A stretch of 64,000 bases of DNA from an uncultured Bacilli bacterium (GCA_947626095.1 CANQQV010000008.1:1-64000); one strand, 5' to 3'; shown: positions 44,601 through 57,277, counted from the stretch's first letter. The notes: generated from the sequence alone by a model not told the origin. A program made the numbers and translations.

Positions 44601-45608
44601 TTATTTCATTCCAGGGCTTGATGGGTTGATTCCATTAAGATAATCTTCAGATACATAGACTTCGTTATTATAGATAACAGCATCTTCTGGAAGATTATCA
44701 ATACTATAATTGTTGTTGGTATCAGTTGCTTGAATAAATATTGTATAATTAGCATCAGTATCATCAAGAATAACTTTATTGTTTTGATCAACTAATTCAC
44801 CTTCGTATTTGCCTTTACCAAGATTTTGACCTGCTTGAGTTAATATAGCGGCATCAGCATATGGAGATTGAGAAAATACTTCTTCAGAAAACATACTTTT
44901 TTTGATAGCTTCATTGTAAGCGGCGGCAGCATTTCTAAATTCTTTGTGATATTTTTCGATTAGCGATCCGACAATTTCTTGTGGTAAACCAGATTCTATT
45001 TGATCAACATAATTATAGTAATTAATCATAACTTGAGTAAACGCTTCATATAATTCATTTCTTTGGGTATGAACATAATCATAACTACTCTTTTCTGCTT
45101 TACTACTTATTTCGCCAATTGCGTAGTTGGCCCATGAAACAAGAATTAAATCATCAGCACTATCAATAGTGTTTAAATGTTGTTCAACAATAGGAATTGG
45201 ATCTTTAGCTGGAGGATTTTTAGGTAAGGCTTTAAATATACCAATAGCAACGAAAAAAGCTATAGCAGCAGCAGTTAAACGCCAAAGGGTTTTTCTTCTT
45301 TGCAGTTTAAACTTACGACTTCTTTCATCACGAATTTCTTGACGATGAGCAATTGTTTCATTTTCAATTACACCGTTATGAAAATAAAATTCATTATAGT
45401 GACCAGCTTGAGGGTTATAGGAAATATCACCGATAGTATAACCATGTTTTGAATAAAAAACATAGCCATTTTCATTTTCTTCGACTCTACCTACTTCTAA
45501 GCCATACTTTCTTTTTATAGAATCACAAATATTTTGTAAGACTCTTTCAGTTAAAGGATATCTTTTTGTGTATACAAAGTTAATTTCCCTATTATCTGGA
45601 TTTTCCAT
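44601..45608 (-). CDS. Hypothetical single-TM protein with DNA/RNA-like N-domain
   Basis: 335-aa protein of unknown family. The N-terminal ~100 residues are soluble, then an Arg/Lys cluster precedes one TM helix (about 108-128), and the C-terminal ~200 residues would lie outside. Start selected at ATG 45608 (GTGATATT upstream), weakly supported. It has the same short-inside/large-outside layout as several other genes of the window. Confidence 0.65.
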   Translation of the reverse strand: MENPDNREINFVYTKRYPLTERVLQNICDSIKRKYGLEVGRVEENENGYVFYSKHGYTIGDISYNPQAGHYNEFYFHNGVIENETIAHRQEIRDERSRKFKLQRRKTLWRLTAAAIAFFVAIGIFKALPKNPPAKDPIPIVEQHLNTIDSADDLILVSWANYAIGEISSKAEKSSYDYVHTQRNELYEAFTQVMINYYNYVDQIESGLPQEIVGSLIEKYHKEFRNAAAAYNEAIKKSMFSEEVFSQSPYADAAILTQAGQNLGKGKYEGELVDQNNKVILDDTDANYTIFIQATDTNNNYSIDNLPEDAVIYNNEVYVSEDYLNGINPSSPGMK

Positions 45609-45657
45609 AATATCACACGCTTTCATCTATTATTCAAATTATATAATATTTTTCTTA

Positions 45658-46938
45658 TTATTTCAATATTGCTAAGACGTCACTGACATGAGCTTCAGTT
45701 ACTAAAGCATCGTAGCTTTGATTTGGTTTTAATGCTTCATTAATTATAACTTTTAAGAAATTTTCGGTATGACCAGTTGACACTCCATTATTAACTTCTT
45801 CTATTAAGACTTTTACTTCTTGGTTAATAAATTCTTGGTTATATGCTAATTGTAGTTCTTCATCGATTTTAATTAGGTGACGAGCACGTTCTTTTTTGAT
45901 ATTGTTTGGTATTTGGTTAGGCATAGTAGCGGCTTTAGTCCCTTCTCTTATACTATAAGGGAAAACATGAATTTTACTAAAACGAACTTTTTGACAAAAC
46001 TCAATACATTCTTTAAAATCTTCTTCAGTTTCACCAGGAAAACCAACTATAACATCTGTGGTAAGATTAATATTAGGACGAGCTGCTCTTATCTTATTAA
46101 TTTTAGTTAAGTATTCTTCTTTAGTATATTTACGATTCATTAGTTTTAAAATTCGCGCACTACCTGATTGTAGAGAAACATGTAAATGACCACAAAGTTT
46201 AGGATTGTTTTGCAGTTCTTCAATAAATTTATCGGTTATTTCCGTTATTTCAATACTAGAGATTCTGATTCTTTCTAAAGAAGGTATTTTAGATACTTCT
46301 CTTATTAAATCAGTTAGATCATATTGACCTGTTTCTTTGCCATAGGCACCAGTATTAATACCTGTAAAGACAATTTCTTTATGACCTATATTAACAAGAT
46401 CTTTAACTTCTTTAATGACTTCAGAAAATTCTTTACTTCTAATACTTCCTCTTACATAAGGAATAATACAGTAAGCACAATAGTTATTACAACCATCTTG
46501 GATTTTAACGTAAGCTCTAGTTAAATCGTTAAATTCAGCAACTTGCATATTTTCAAATTCAAGATGACGAGTATTATAAAATTTAACATATTTTTCATTA
46601 TTTAATTTATAGTCTTCGATTAGTTTAACAACAAGAGATTTTTCTTTATTACCAATTAAAATATCGATATCTAAATCATTTAGAGTTTCGCGTTTGTTTT
46701 CAGCGGTACAACCACAAACCATTAAAATAGCTTGGTTATTATCTCTTCTAACGTCACGAATCATTTTCTTACATTTATTATCAGCTGTATTAGTAACGCT
46801 ACAAGTATTTATAATAACAATGTCACTAGTTTTGTAGTCGTCATTATAAACGTAATGGCTTTTTAAAAGTTGTTCTTTCATATATTCAGATTCATAAGAA
46901 TTAACTTTACAACCAAATGTAATAATACTAAATTTCAT
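45658..46938 (-). CDS. mtaB: tRNA t6A37 methylthiotransferase
   Basis: 426-aa radical SAM enzyme converting t6A37 to ms2t6A in ANN-decoding tRNAs. The N-terminal methylthiotransferase domain has FGCKVNSYES, NTCSVT and CGCTAE cysteines. The radical SAM CxxxCxxC is in DGCNNYCAYCIIPYVRG. A C-terminal TRAM domain completes it. ATG 46938 is selected for RBS CGGGTGATG. Confidence 0.95.
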   Translation of the reverse strand: MKFSIITFGCKVNSYESEYMKEQLLKSHYVYNDDYKTSDIVIINTCSVTNTADNKCKKMIRDVRRDNNQAILMVCGCTAENKRETLNDLDIDILIGNKEKSLVVKLIEDYKLNNEKYVKFYNTRHLEFENMQVAEFNDLTRAYVKIQDGCNNYCAYCIIPYVRGSIRSKEFSEVIKEVKDLVNIGHKEIVFTGINTGAYGKETGQYDLTDLIREVSKIPSLERIRISSIEITEITDKFIEELQNNPKLCGHLHVSLQSGSARILKLMNRKYTKEEYLTKINKIRAARPNINLTTDVIVGFPGETEEDFKECIEFCQKVRFSKIHVFPYSIREGTKAATMPNQIPNNIKKERARHLIKIDEELQLAYNQEFINQEVKVLIEEVNNGVSTGHTENFLKVIINEALKPNQSYDALVTEAHVSDVLAILK

Positions 46939-46974
46939 AAACATCACCCGGTTTTAAATTATAACACAAATAAA

Positions 46975-46994
46975 ACTAATCGCAAATGATTAGT
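46975..46994 (-). terminator. Terminator after the DUF3267-like gene
   Basis: ACTAATC / GATTAGT hairpin followed by TTTTATTTG on the minus strand. Confidence 0.7.
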
Positions 46995-47732
46995 CTATTT
47001 TACAAAAATAGCAAGGATGGCATCAATTAAAATGATAAGGCCAAAGAAGATAAAAAATAACCAGCTAGTCTTGGAAATTGTCACTTTTTTAGCTTTTTCT
47101 TCAGTTATTTCTTTATCATCAGTAACTACTTTTTTTAGTTTGACACTTAAGTATTTTTTAGTACTTAAGTCATCTTTAGTTTTTAAACAGAAAGTTGTGG
47201 AATCACCTAGTTCTTTAAATTGAAGATTATTATCTTGTTTAATAAAGAAACCAAACATGGCTAAATCCCCAGCTGCGCCGGAAATATTAATTACAGATAA
47301 AGCAATTAATAGAAAGGAATTAATTAACCAACCAATTATTAGAGTTATAACACCGATTATCATAAATGGTGATAATAAAGAAATGATAATATTTTTCTTA
47401 TTAATAAATTCACCACATTTACAATAAAATACACCTTTTTCTAAAGCAGCACCAAAGGTAATATTTTCGTTTTTAGCACCATTTAAATGATAAGCTATAC
47501 CATGAATTATTTCATGAAGAATCATCCATAAAAACATTAATACGCAGATTACAATACAATCAAGTAAACTTGATGATTCTATAATATTAATATTTAATGT
47601 AGTATTACTTAATTTATAGTAAGCCCAAGTAAGTAAAACAGGTATTATAAATAAGATAAGTGATATAAAGGTTATATAACCCATTTTATATTCAAAAATA
47701 TAAGTATTTACTTTTTTATCTTCTTTTTTCAT
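46995..47732 (-). CDS. DUF3267-type membrane zincin
   Basis: 245-aa polytopic membrane protein with HEIIHG (HExxH) in the second hydrophobic region (ILHEIIHGIAYH), followed by a CKCGEF strand and two further TM helices, then a Lys-rich cytoplasmic stretch and a final TM. This matches the DUF3267 putative intramembrane metallopeptidase family. Substrate unknown. It ends the small operon headed by the 48211-49497 gene (10-nt gap to the next gene upstream). Confidence 0.82.
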   Translation of the reverse strand: MKKEDKKVNTYIFEYKMGYITFISLILFIIPVLLTWAYYKLSNTTLNINIIESSSLLDCIVICVLMFLWMILHEIIHGIAYHLNGAKNENITFGAALEKGVFYCKCGEFINKKNIIISLLSPFMIIGVITLIIGWLINSFLLIALSVINISGAAGDLAMFGFFIKQDNNLQFKELGDSTTFCLKTKDDLSTKKYLSVKLKKVVTDDKEITEEKAKKVTISKTSWLFFIFFGLIILIDAILAIFVK

Positions 47733-47742
47733 AACTACCCTC

Positions 47743-48189
47743 TTAATTTAAACTATTTTTTAATTGTTTTAATTGAGCTAGGAAATCCTCTTCATGTTGA
47801 TATTCATTATGATAATTATGATTACTAACAATAGTATTATTTATTTCTTGTTCATTTTGGGACTGTTTTACTAATTCATCATAACTTATGATTGCCGTTT
47901 TTTCCTGCTCTATTTCATACTCTGTATAATCAACATTATGCTCTTTTGGTAATTGTTCTAGTTCTTTACTTAAATTTTGTAAATCAGTAGGACTATCATT
48001 TAATTGGGTGATATTGTTATTGCTATCAGGACTGATATTATTTGGTTGTGATGTTTGACTGACGTTATTATTTATTTCTTTGTTTTGAAGATATAAAAGT
48101 AATAAGATAGAAATAATGACAACAAACAATAAAGCAAATAAGATGTAGATAATAGGATTACTATTATTTACATTATCAAGTAAGAACAT
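47743..48189 (-). CDS. Hypothetical N-terminally anchored Gln/Asn-rich protein
   Basis: 148 aa: TM helix (about 11-33) near the N-terminus, then a polar Gln/Asn/Glu-rich, probably disordered cytoplasmic or extracellular tail. Family unknown. ATG 48189 follows RBS GAGGTGATA. Cotranscribed with the surface protein upstream (21-nt gap). Confidence 0.65.
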   Translation of the reverse strand: MFLLDNVNNSNPIIYILFALLFVVIISILLLLYLQNKEINNNVSQTSQPNNISPDSNNNITQLNDSPTDLQNLSKELEQLPKEHNVDYTEYEIEQEKTAIISYDELVKQSQNEQEINNTIVSNHNYHNEYQHEEDFLAQLKQLKNSLN

Positions 48190-48210
48190 AACTATCACCT
48201 CGATTCATGT

Positions 48211-49497
48211 TTAAGAAACAATTATATATGGATTTTCAATAGTTCCATCGCCTTTTATTTTAGCATCAGTATTAATATTAATAACTGGTCTAATATAAGT
48301 ATTAGTAGATACTAGGGTTCCATCACCTATAGCACCATCTTTAGTAACGTTTATCATAGATACATTGTTGTCTTGATTTATAAAGTAACTACTACTAGTA
48401 ATATAACTACCTTCAATATCTTTATTATATAAATAATAAGATTGATTAGGCGTATTTTTGTAAGCACCAGCAAGGACTACTTCATCGACACTTAGAAGAC
48501 CTACTTTGCCAGTATAGATTGTAGCATTACAATATAAATCTGGCGCTGTATCAACAAATATTCGTTCATAAGAACGTGAATAATTTAAATTATTAAAGTT
48601 ATAAGTAAAGTTATTATCAGTACAGAAATCACTACTAGCTAAATAAGCGTCATAATTTTTTAATTTAGTATCAAGCCAAGTATTTAGAGTATTAATGATA
48701 GATGCTTCTTGTAATAAAGCTAAATCTTGATAATTACTTAATGTATTAGTGTTATAAGGATATTCGTTTTCTAAGACATCGTTTAAAACAAGTCTAACTG
48801 AACCATCACCGTTTATTCTAACTATTCTAAATAATAAATCACCTAATCTAACATAGTTATTATCAATATTACCTCTAAAATAGTAAGTTGTTCCTTTATT
48901 ATCACTAGAACTAATTAGCCCTTCATTAAGAGTGGCTATTTCATTACCAATACGAGTTTGAGGACTATTAATAGTATTGTTAAGTAAGATAAGATCATCA
49001 AAGGAATTAGTTGATAATGATTCATTTTCAACTTTTATGGTTCCTTTAAAATTGATAATAGTATTATTAGCTATTTCAATAGTAAAACGAACAGTATCTT
49101 CGCCTTCAATGGTAAATAAGTTTAATAGTTTAACTGTATTAGATTTAGTGGTTACTTCATCGATAACATTACCACTATAATCTTTTATTTTTACTTTAAT
49201 ATTGTTGGTATTTACGTCATTTAAATATAGTGAATAGTATACTCTATCAACAGAAGTATTGGTAATAGTTACTTTATATTCATGGGTTTTATTATCAATA
49301 AAGTTAATATCTTGACCATCGACATAGTTTATAATTAAATCCCCTTCATTAGATACAATAGCAACTGGACCTTCATCACTAAAAAAATCTTTAATTTTAC
49401 TGCCAACTAAAGCGGCAGCCACAATTAAAAAGAAAATAATGATTAGAGTCAAAATTACAATTTTATATTTGACATCTATATCTAGAATTCGAGCCAT
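48211..49497 (-). CDS. Membrane-anchored extracellular protein with pseudopilin/DUF6273-like C-domain
   Basis: 428 aa with a TM helix (about 12-33) and a large extracellular region. A beta-rich domain with TNTSV (about 70-160) is followed by a C-terminal module containing YYFRGNIDNNYVRLGDLLFRIV, NGDGSVRL and a final GTIENPYIIV, which resembles the DUF6273-like segment common in gut Firmicutes surface proteins. ATG 49497 follows RBS AAAAGGTGAGAA. Function unknown. Confidence 0.7.
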   Translation of the reverse strand: MARILDIDVKYKIVILTLIIIFFLIVAAALVGSKIKDFFSDEGPVAIVSNEGDLIINYVDGQDINFIDNKTHEYKVTITNTSVDRVYYSLYLNDVNTNNIKVKIKDYSGNVIDEVTTKSNTVKLLNLFTIEGEDTVRFTIEIANNTIINFKGTIKVENESLSTNSFDDLILLNNTINSPQTRIGNEIATLNEGLISSSDNKGTTYYFRGNIDNNYVRLGDLLFRIVRINGDGSVRLVLNDVLENEYPYNTNTLSNYQDLALLQEASIINTLNTWLDTKLKNYDAYLASSDFCTDNNFTYNFNNLNYSRSYERIFVDTAPDLYCNATIYTGKVGLLSVDEVVLAGAYKNTPNQSYYLYNKDIEGSYITSSSYFINQDNNVSMINVTKDGAIGDGTLVSTNTYIRPVININTDAKIKGDGTIENPYIIVS

Positions 49498-49522
49498 AGA
49501 ACTTCTCACCTTTTCAGTATTT

Positions 49523-49551
49523 ATTATATCAAAAAATAGATAACTCAACAA
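49523..49551 (-). promoter_or_regulatory. Sigma-A promoter of the 48211-49497 operon
   Basis: TTGTTG (49546-49551), 17-bp spacer, extended -10 TGATATAAT (49523-49531 on plus) on the minus strand. Confidence 0.7.
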
Positions 49552-49639
49552 TATTCTTTAAAAGTAATAAATAATTTCAGAATTTGTTTATAATAACTGT
49601 TTAATAATTATTTTACTGTTTTTTCGTATATCCCATAGA

Positions 49640-49653
49640 AATCGAATTCGATT
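49640..49653. promoter_or_regulatory. 14-bp perfect palindrome upstream of the Xre regulator (candidate operator)
   Basis: AATCGAATTCGATT, 34 bp before the start of the Xre gene, in the divergent intergenic region. A self-symmetric site of this size suits binding by an HTH dimer; autoregulation is an inference. Confidence 0.5.
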
Positions 49654-49687
49654 AATTTTAAATGGAATAATTATTTTGGTGATATTA

Positions 49688-50128
49688 ATGATTGTTGAGA
49701 AGTTAAGAGAAAGTCGTGAATCACTAGATATTAAGCAGAAAGATATTGCCAAATTATTTAGTGTTCATTTTACAACTGTTTCTGGTTGGGAGAACGGAAA
49801 TGATACAATTCCTTTAGCAAGACTGATTATTTACGCTAATTATTTTAATTTTAGTTTAGATTATTTATATGGACTTACAAAACATAATCAAAAATATGAG
49901 AAGATTATTGTTAATCTTGATAATATTGCAAAAAATTTAAAAGCATTAAGAAAAGCTAATAATATGACGCAGACAGAAGTATGTAAAAGATTAAATATTG
50001 CTCATAGTTCTTATTCAGATTATGAAACTGGCAAACGATTAATATCAACAACGACTTTATATGCTTTAACAACAATCTATAAACCATTTTCAATAGATGC
50101 AATATTTGATAGAAAAAAGGTAAAATAA
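49688..50128 (+). CDS. Xre-family transcriptional regulator with two HTH domains
   Basis: 146-aa cytoplasmic DNA-binding protein with two tandem Cro/C1-type HTH domains: LRESRESLDIKQKDIAKLF...VSGWENG at about 5-60 and LRKANNMTQTEVCKRL...YSDYETG at about 85-140. A double HTH in one short chain is unusual; each half resembles a full HTH_3. Start ATG 49688 after RBS GGTGATA. Divergent from the 48211-49497 surface operon, which it may control, and preceded by a palindrome. Confidence 0.88.
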   Translation: MIVEKLRESRESLDIKQKDIAKLFSVHFTTVSGWENGNDTIPLARLIIYANYFNFSLDYLYGLTKHNQKYEKIIVNLDNIAKNLKALRKANNMTQTEVCKRLNIAHSSYSDYETGKRLISTTTLYALTTIYKPFSIDAIFDRKKVK

Positions 50129-50130
50129 AG

Positions 50131-50150
50131 GAGAATCAAAAATGATTCTC
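50131..50150. terminator. Bidirectional terminator (Xre / dnaJ)
   Basis: GAGAATCA / TGATTCTC hairpin with a T-run on the plus strand and TTT on the minus strand; convergent genes. Confidence 0.8.
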
Positions 50151-50155
50151 TTTTT

Positions 50156-51265
50156 TTATAAATATTTTTTAAAGTTTTTAAATGAACTACCTGTTTCTAA
50201 ATCTGTTTTATCAAGTTCTTTAAATAGTTCTTTTTGTTTACGATCTAGTTTATCAGGAATAACAACGTCGATAACAACGTACATATCACCTTTTTTATTA
50301 CGTGTTGGATCTTTTACTCCTTTACCACGTAATCTTAGTTGATCACCTGGCTGAGTACCAGCGTCAATATCTAATATAACTGTACCATCAATTGTTGGAA
50401 TTTCTTTCTTACAACCTAGAACAGCTTCGGTTATTGTTAGAGGAACATCAATGTATATATCATTTTCTTTTCTTTCAAATAATGGATGATCTTTAACAAT
50501 GAACTCTATATAAATATCGCCGTTAGGTCCACCATTGTAACCAGCGGCTCCCTTACCAGATATTCTTAGTTGGTAACCGGTATCAACACCTTCAGGAATA
50601 GTGATTTCAATTTCTTTATTTTTAACAACGTGACCTGTTCCACCACATTTTTTACATGTGCTTTTGAAGGTTTTACCACGACCACCACAGTTAGGGCATG
50701 TACTTTCAGCTTGGAAGACACCAAACATGGTTCTTTGTTCAGTAATTACTTTGCCATGGCCACCACATGTACGACATGTTTCTTCGCCACTACCACCTTT
50801 GCCATCGCATTCTTCACATTCAGAATCTAAATCAATATTGATGGCCTTTTTACAACCGAAAACGGCTTCTTCAAAGGTTAAATTAACTTTAACTAAGGAA
50901 TCACGGCCTTTTGTAGGACGGTTGCTTCTTGTTCTTCTACTGCCGCCAAACATACTACCACCAAATAAGTCTTCAAAAATACTTGATAAATCAATATCAT
51001 CAGCAGAGAAACCACCAAAGCCACCTTGAGCAGCACCGTTTGTATAAGCCTCATGACCTAATTGATCGTATTGACGTCTTTTATCTGGATCAGATAAAAC
51101 GGCATACGCTTCACCTATTTCTTTAAATTTAGCTTCAGCCCCAGGTTCTTTGTTAATATCAGGATGGTATTTTTTGGCCATTTTTCTAAAAGCACTTTTT
51201 ATTTCGTCTTCAGTGGCATTTTTAGAAACGCCTAATGTTTCATAATAATCTTTACTGCTAGCCAT
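50156..51265 (-). CDS. dnaJ: Chaperone DnaJ
   Basis: 369-aa co-chaperone stimulating DnaK. J-domain with HPD motif ([10 protein letters not shown]), Gly/Phe-rich linker (GGFGGFSAD), four CxxCxGxG zinc modules ([32 protein letters not shown]) and two C-terminal substrate-binding beta domains. Its ATG overlaps the pepF stop (TAATG), so it is coupled to pepF, an unusual position after dnaK. Confidence 0.98.
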   Translation of the reverse strand: MASSKDYYETLGVSKNATEDEIKSAFRKMAKKYHPDINKEPGAEAKFKEIGEAYAVLSDPDKRRQYDQLGHEAYTNGAAQGGFGGFSADDIDLSSIFEDLFGGSMFGGSRRTRSNRPTKGRDSLVKVNLTFEEAVFGCKKAINIDLDSECEECDGKGGSGEETCRTCGGHGKVITEQRTMFGVFQAESTCPNCGGRGKTFKSTCKKCGGTGHVVKNKEIEITIPEGVDTGYQLRISGKGAAGYNGGPNGDIYIEFIVKDHPLFERKENDIYIDVPLTITEAVLGCKKEIPTIDGTVILDIDAGTQPGDQLRLRGKGVKDPTRNKKGDMYVVIDVVIPDKLDRKQKELFKELDKTDLETGSSFKNFKKYL

Positions 51266-53064
51266 TATTTCACCTCACCCTCATATATTTCTTTAAATTT
51301 AGTGATTAAAGAATCAAAGTATTTAATGGCATCTTCATACACTTTTTGATCTTCTAAGTTAACACCTAAAATAGCAAAAGCTTCACTCGGCCATTTATCA
51401 GAACCACACTTTAAGAATTTTAAGTAATTAGTAAGCATAGCTTGGTCACCAGCTAAGATTTTAGAAGCAACTGATGAAGCTACACTAATACAGATGGCAT
51501 AACTATATAAATAGAAATTCATATAATAATGACTTCTAGTTATCCATTTATTCTTGGCATATTTATCGATTTTAACAGCTGGGCCATAATATTTTTTTAA
51601 TGATGCTTTAGTTTTTTTATCCATAAATTCTTTAGTGATTGCGCCACCTTTATGAACTAAGCTATACATTTCTTGTTCAAGCTTTCCTTCTCTTACAGCA
51701 CCGAATAAATTAGAGGTGATTACTTCTAGGATATTAGCAATACCAGCTAGTTTTTCTTCTTTATCTTGACTATTACTTACAAGATAACTAGAAAGTAAGC
51801 ATTCATTAGTTAAAGAAGCTACTTCAGCTACTAAACTAGGAACAAAGCGATATTGATATGGATTATTTTCGTTTTCATATTGGTGATGAACGTTATGACC
51901 TGATTCATGAGCAATAGTTGAAACAGAGTCTAAATTACCATTAAAGCTTAATAAAATACGTGAGTCTTGATTAAGAGATGAGGCAGAATACCCACCACTA
52001 CATTTACCTTTATATTGACAATAATCGATATAATGATTATCAATAATTTTAGCGTATTTTTTACTATAATCTTCACCTAATGGTTTAATAGCTTTTCTTA
52101 TTAGTTCTTGTGCTTCAGGAATAGTATATTCTTTATCAGAAGCAGCTATTTCTAAGTTTAAATCATACATTTTTAATTTATCTAAACCTAATACTTCTCT
52201 TTTTAAATCAAAATAACGATGTAATGAGTCTAAATGTTCTTCAGTAGTTTTAACTAAAGTTTTAAAGACTTTGTCACTTAGATTTAAATTAAATAATTTT
52301 TGTGACCATGAATCTTTAAAATGATATATTTGCGCCAACTTATCATTCATACTTACATAACTATTTAAATATGAAGCATTACTACTACTATATTGTTCAA
52401 GTTTTTTATTAAATAAGTTATATACTCTTTTACGAATATTTTCGTCTTTATTTTTAGTAAGTAAACGATAGTTAGTTGTGGCGATAACGACATTTTCACC
52501 ATCAACTTTTACTTTACCATAATCATGTTCATTATTAAGTAAATTAGAAGACATATCATCGTAATGATTCATCGCTGTAGTTAATTCATTAACAATTACT
52601 TCTTCACGTTCTGGTAAAACATGATCTTTATTACGATATATTTTATCAAGAAGAGCTTTATACTCTAATAGTTTATCATTACTTTTGAATAAAGCTTCGT
52701 ATTCTTCTTTACTTAATTTAAGTAATTCAGGTTCGAAGAAACTAGTATTATTGGAAAGCATAGCACCTAGTTGTTCAGCTTTATTTTTACGGATTATATT
52801 TTCTTCTTTACCTAGTTCTTCATCATCTTTTAAAAAGGCATAAACATATAAGTCCTCAAAATGAACTAAGGTTTCATATTGAAGATGTAAAAATTCATAT
52901 AATTTATGAGCATCTTTAGTACAACCAATATATTTTTTTAAATCATTAACTTCTTGCAAGGTTGTGGTATATGTTTTATTGTATTCTTCTTCATTTTTAA
53001 AGAAGGGAGTTAAATCCCATTTGTATTCTTCTGGTACTTCACTACGGTTATTATATTTTTGCAT
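51265..53064 (-). CDS. pepF: Oligoendopeptidase F
   Basis: 599-aa M3B zinc metallopeptidase that hydrolyses short peptides in the cytoplasm. HESGHNVHH (HExxH) is near residue 390, with downstream Glu in EVASLTNE as third ligand. Full-length. It sits between dnaK and dnaJ; the overlapping stop/start with dnaJ suggests cotranscription with the chaperone operon, linking peptide clearance to heat shock. Confidence 0.96.
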   Translation of the reverse strand: MQKYNNRSEVPEEYKWDLTPFFKNEEEYNKTYTTTLQEVNDLKKYIGCTKDAHKLYEFLHLQYETLVHFEDLYVYAFLKDDEELGKEENIIRKNKAEQLGAMLSNNTSFFEPELLKLSKEEYEALFKSNDKLLEYKALLDKIYRNKDHVLPEREEVIVNELTTAMNHYDDMSSNLLNNEHDYGKVKVDGENVVIATTNYRLLTKNKDENIRKRVYNLFNKKLEQYSSSNASYLNSYVSMNDKLAQIYHFKDSWSQKLFNLNLSDKVFKTLVKTTEEHLDSLHRYFDLKREVLGLDKLKMYDLNLEIAASDKEYTIPEAQELIRKAIKPLGEDYSKKYAKIIDNHYIDYCQYKGKCSGGYSASSLNQDSRILLSFNGNLDSVSTIAHESGHNVHHQYENENNPYQYRFVPSLVAEVASLTNECLLSSYLVSNSQDKEEKLAGIANILEVITSNLFGAVREGKLEQEMYSLVHKGGAITKEFMDKKTKASLKKYYGPAVKIDKYAKNKWITRSHYYMNFYLYSYAICISVASSVASKILAGDQAMLTNYLKFLKCGSDKWPSEAFAILGVNLEDQKVYEDAIKYFDSLITKFKEIYEGEVK

Positions 53065-53086
53065 GACTTCCTCCTCTATATCAGTT

Positions 53087-53112
53087 AAAAGTTCTAGTTT
53101 CCTAGAACTTTT
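53087..53112 (-). terminator. Hairpin between dnaK and pepF (possible leaky terminator)
   Basis: AAAAGTTCTAG / CTAGAACTTTT stem on the minus strand followed by only four T. It may attenuate transcription into pepF-dnaJ. Confidence 0.5.
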
Positions 53113-53124
53113 ACTAATACTTTA

Positions 53125-55498
<2,374 letters not shown>

Positions 55499-55499
<1 letters not shown>

Positions 55500-56149
55500 T
55501 ATTTACTAACCTTTACCATTGCATGGCGAATAACTTTTCCTTTATATGTATAACCTTTTTGAAGAACATCAACAACTGTATTTGGTTTTACTTCAGGGGC
55601 TTCTTCCATTAAAACGGCTTCCATCGTATTTGGATCAAATGGTTTATTTAGGATATCCATAACTTCGACTTCATACCCTTTTAAGGTATCACTTAAATTA
55701 CCATAGATCATTTTAAAGCCACTTAGGAATTTACTAACTTCATCTTCTAAATTAGTATCATCCATTTGAATAGCTCGTTCAAAGTTATCAACAATTGGTA
55801 ATAACTTTTTAATTAAATCTTCACCTTCGTATTTTAAAAGATTAGCTTTTTCCTCTTCCATACGACGACGCATATTTTGCATTTCAGCGTTTGCTCTTAA
55901 ATATTTGTCTTTTAAAGAATCAATTTCAGCTTGAAGTTTTTTCTTTTCTTCATCGTCTTTTTTCTTAAAAAGGCCTTTTTTCTCTTCTTTTTTAGCTGGT
56001 TCTGGTTCTTTTGGCATTTCTTTTGGCAGATCAGCTTCAGTTACTTCAGGAACTGGTTCTTGAGGAGTTTCTTCTTTTATTTCTTCTTTTATTTCTTCTT
56101 TTACTTCCTCAGTTGGAGCCGTTTCTAAATTTTTATTTTCTTCAGACAT
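55499..56149 (-). CDS. grpE: Nucleotide exchange factor GrpE
   Basis: 216-aa co-chaperone that releases ADP from DnaK. A long Glu/Lys/Pro-rich acidic N-terminus (about 1-65, longer than in most species) precedes the long coiled coil (KLQAEIDSLKDKYLRANAEMQNM) and the C-terminal beta domain (PEVKPNTVVDVLQKGY, IRHAMVKVS). Confidence 0.96.
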
Positions 56150-56205
56150 AAGTCATCTCACTCTCTATCTAAAATCTATAGTAAGTATAATATTACTCAC
56201 ATAAA

Positions 56206-57204
56206 TTATTTGTCTCTTTCTTTTAGTTCTTGATTAATGTATTCAAGTAAACCTACTACTTTGTCATATTCCATTCTCTTTGGACCAACAATCGCAATAG
56301 TTCCTTCTTCACCATTAATTTTATATTTACTTTTGACAACGGTAACATTTGGATCAAATTCAGATTGTTCACCAATATAAACGTTAACGCCATCGCCTGT
56401 TTCTTCGATTTTTCTAACTAAGGATTCATCTTCAAATTTATTAACAATCCTTTTTATTTCATCAATGTTATTATATTCAGGTTGTTTTAAAATATTAGTT
56501 TTACCACTGAAGAAGACATTAGGACTATTTTTAGTAAAGTCATTAAAGGCATCGTGGAATATTTCATAAACAGTTTCATATTGTTTAATAGTTTTACTAA
56601 TAACTGGCTTTACTTCAAATTCTAGTCTCTGACTTACTTCGTTAATTGGTGTACCAATTAGCATCTTATTAATTATTTCACAGGTCTTAACTAATTCAAC
56701 CATATAAATATCTTGGGGAATAGTAAATTTTTTATTTTCAACTATTCCTTTGTTAGTACAAACCAAGGCGATTATTTGATTATTTTCTAAAGGTATAATA
56801 CTTACTTGTTGCAAAGTATTATCACTAGAGTTCTTACCTAAAACAACGCTTGTATAATTAGTTATTTCGGCGATTATTTCCATACATTTATTAATGGCAT
56901 CGCTTACTTGTAGTTGTTGGTTATGGAAGATAGTTTGAAGTTTTAACATTTCTTCCCCATTTAACTCTTTAGGTTTCATCAAATGATCAACGTAATATTG
57001 GTAACCTAGTTCGGAAGGAACACGACCACTAGAAACATGGTTTTTTTCTAAGTATCCGAGCTTTTCTAAAGCAGCCATTTCATTACGAATAGTGGCTGAG
57101 GAAAGCTTAAATTTTTTACATAGAGCTTTGCTCCCGACTGGCTTAACGAATTTAATATAAGACTCAACTATTTCTTTTAATAGTTTTTCTTGTCTTTCAT
57201 CCAT
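56206..57204 (-). CDS. hrcA: Heat-inducible repressor HrcA
   Basis: 332-aa repressor that binds CIRCE. The winged helix near the N-terminus (ERQEKLLKEIVESYIKFV, SSATIRNEMAALEKLGYLEKNH) is followed by the dimerisation domain (IGTPINEVSQRLEF). ATG 57204 is selected for RBS GAGGTGATA; the longer frame to 57228 would start within CIRCE1. First gene of the hrcA-grpE-orf-dnaK operon. Confidence 0.96.
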   Translation of the reverse strand: MDERQEKLLKEIVESYIKFVKPVGSKALCKKFKLSSATIRNEMAALEKLGYLEKNHVSSGRVPSELGYQYYVDHLMKPKELNGEEMLKLQTIFHNQQLQVSDAINKCMEIIAEITNYTSVVLGKNSSDNTLQQVSIIPLENNQIIALVCTNKGIVENKKFTIPQDIYMVELVKTCEIINKMLIGTPINEVSQRLEFEVKPVISKTIKQYETVYEIFHDAFNDFTKNSPNVFFSGKTNILKQPEYNNIDEIKRIVNKFEDESLVRKIEETGDGVNVYIGEQSEFDPNVTVVKSKYKINGEEGTIAIVGPKRMEYDKVVGLLEYINQELKERDK

Positions 57205-57217
57205 TCTATCACCTCTA

Positions 57218-57244
57218 TTAGCACTCACACTTTTTTAGTGCTAA
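57218..57244. promoter_or_regulatory. CIRCE operator 1
   Basis: TTAGCACTC, 9-bp spacer, tAGTGCTAA: 27 bp with one mismatch to TTAGCACTC-N9-GAGTGCTAA. It lies between the promoter and the RBS of hrcA, in the transcribed leader. Confidence 0.88.
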
Positions 57245-57248
57245 ATAA

Positions 57249-57277
57249 ATTATAGCGATATTGTTAGCACTTGTCAA
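57249..57277 (-). promoter_or_regulatory. Sigma-A promoter of the heat-shock operon
   Basis: Perfect TTGACA (57272-57277), 17-bp spacer, perfect TATAAT (57249-57254) on the minus strand. The -35 box lies inside the second CIRCE-like element. Confidence 0.9.

Noticed and set aside
50658-51029. Plus-strand open frame opposite dnaJ
   Set aside because: A shadow of the zinc-finger coding region, without RBS.
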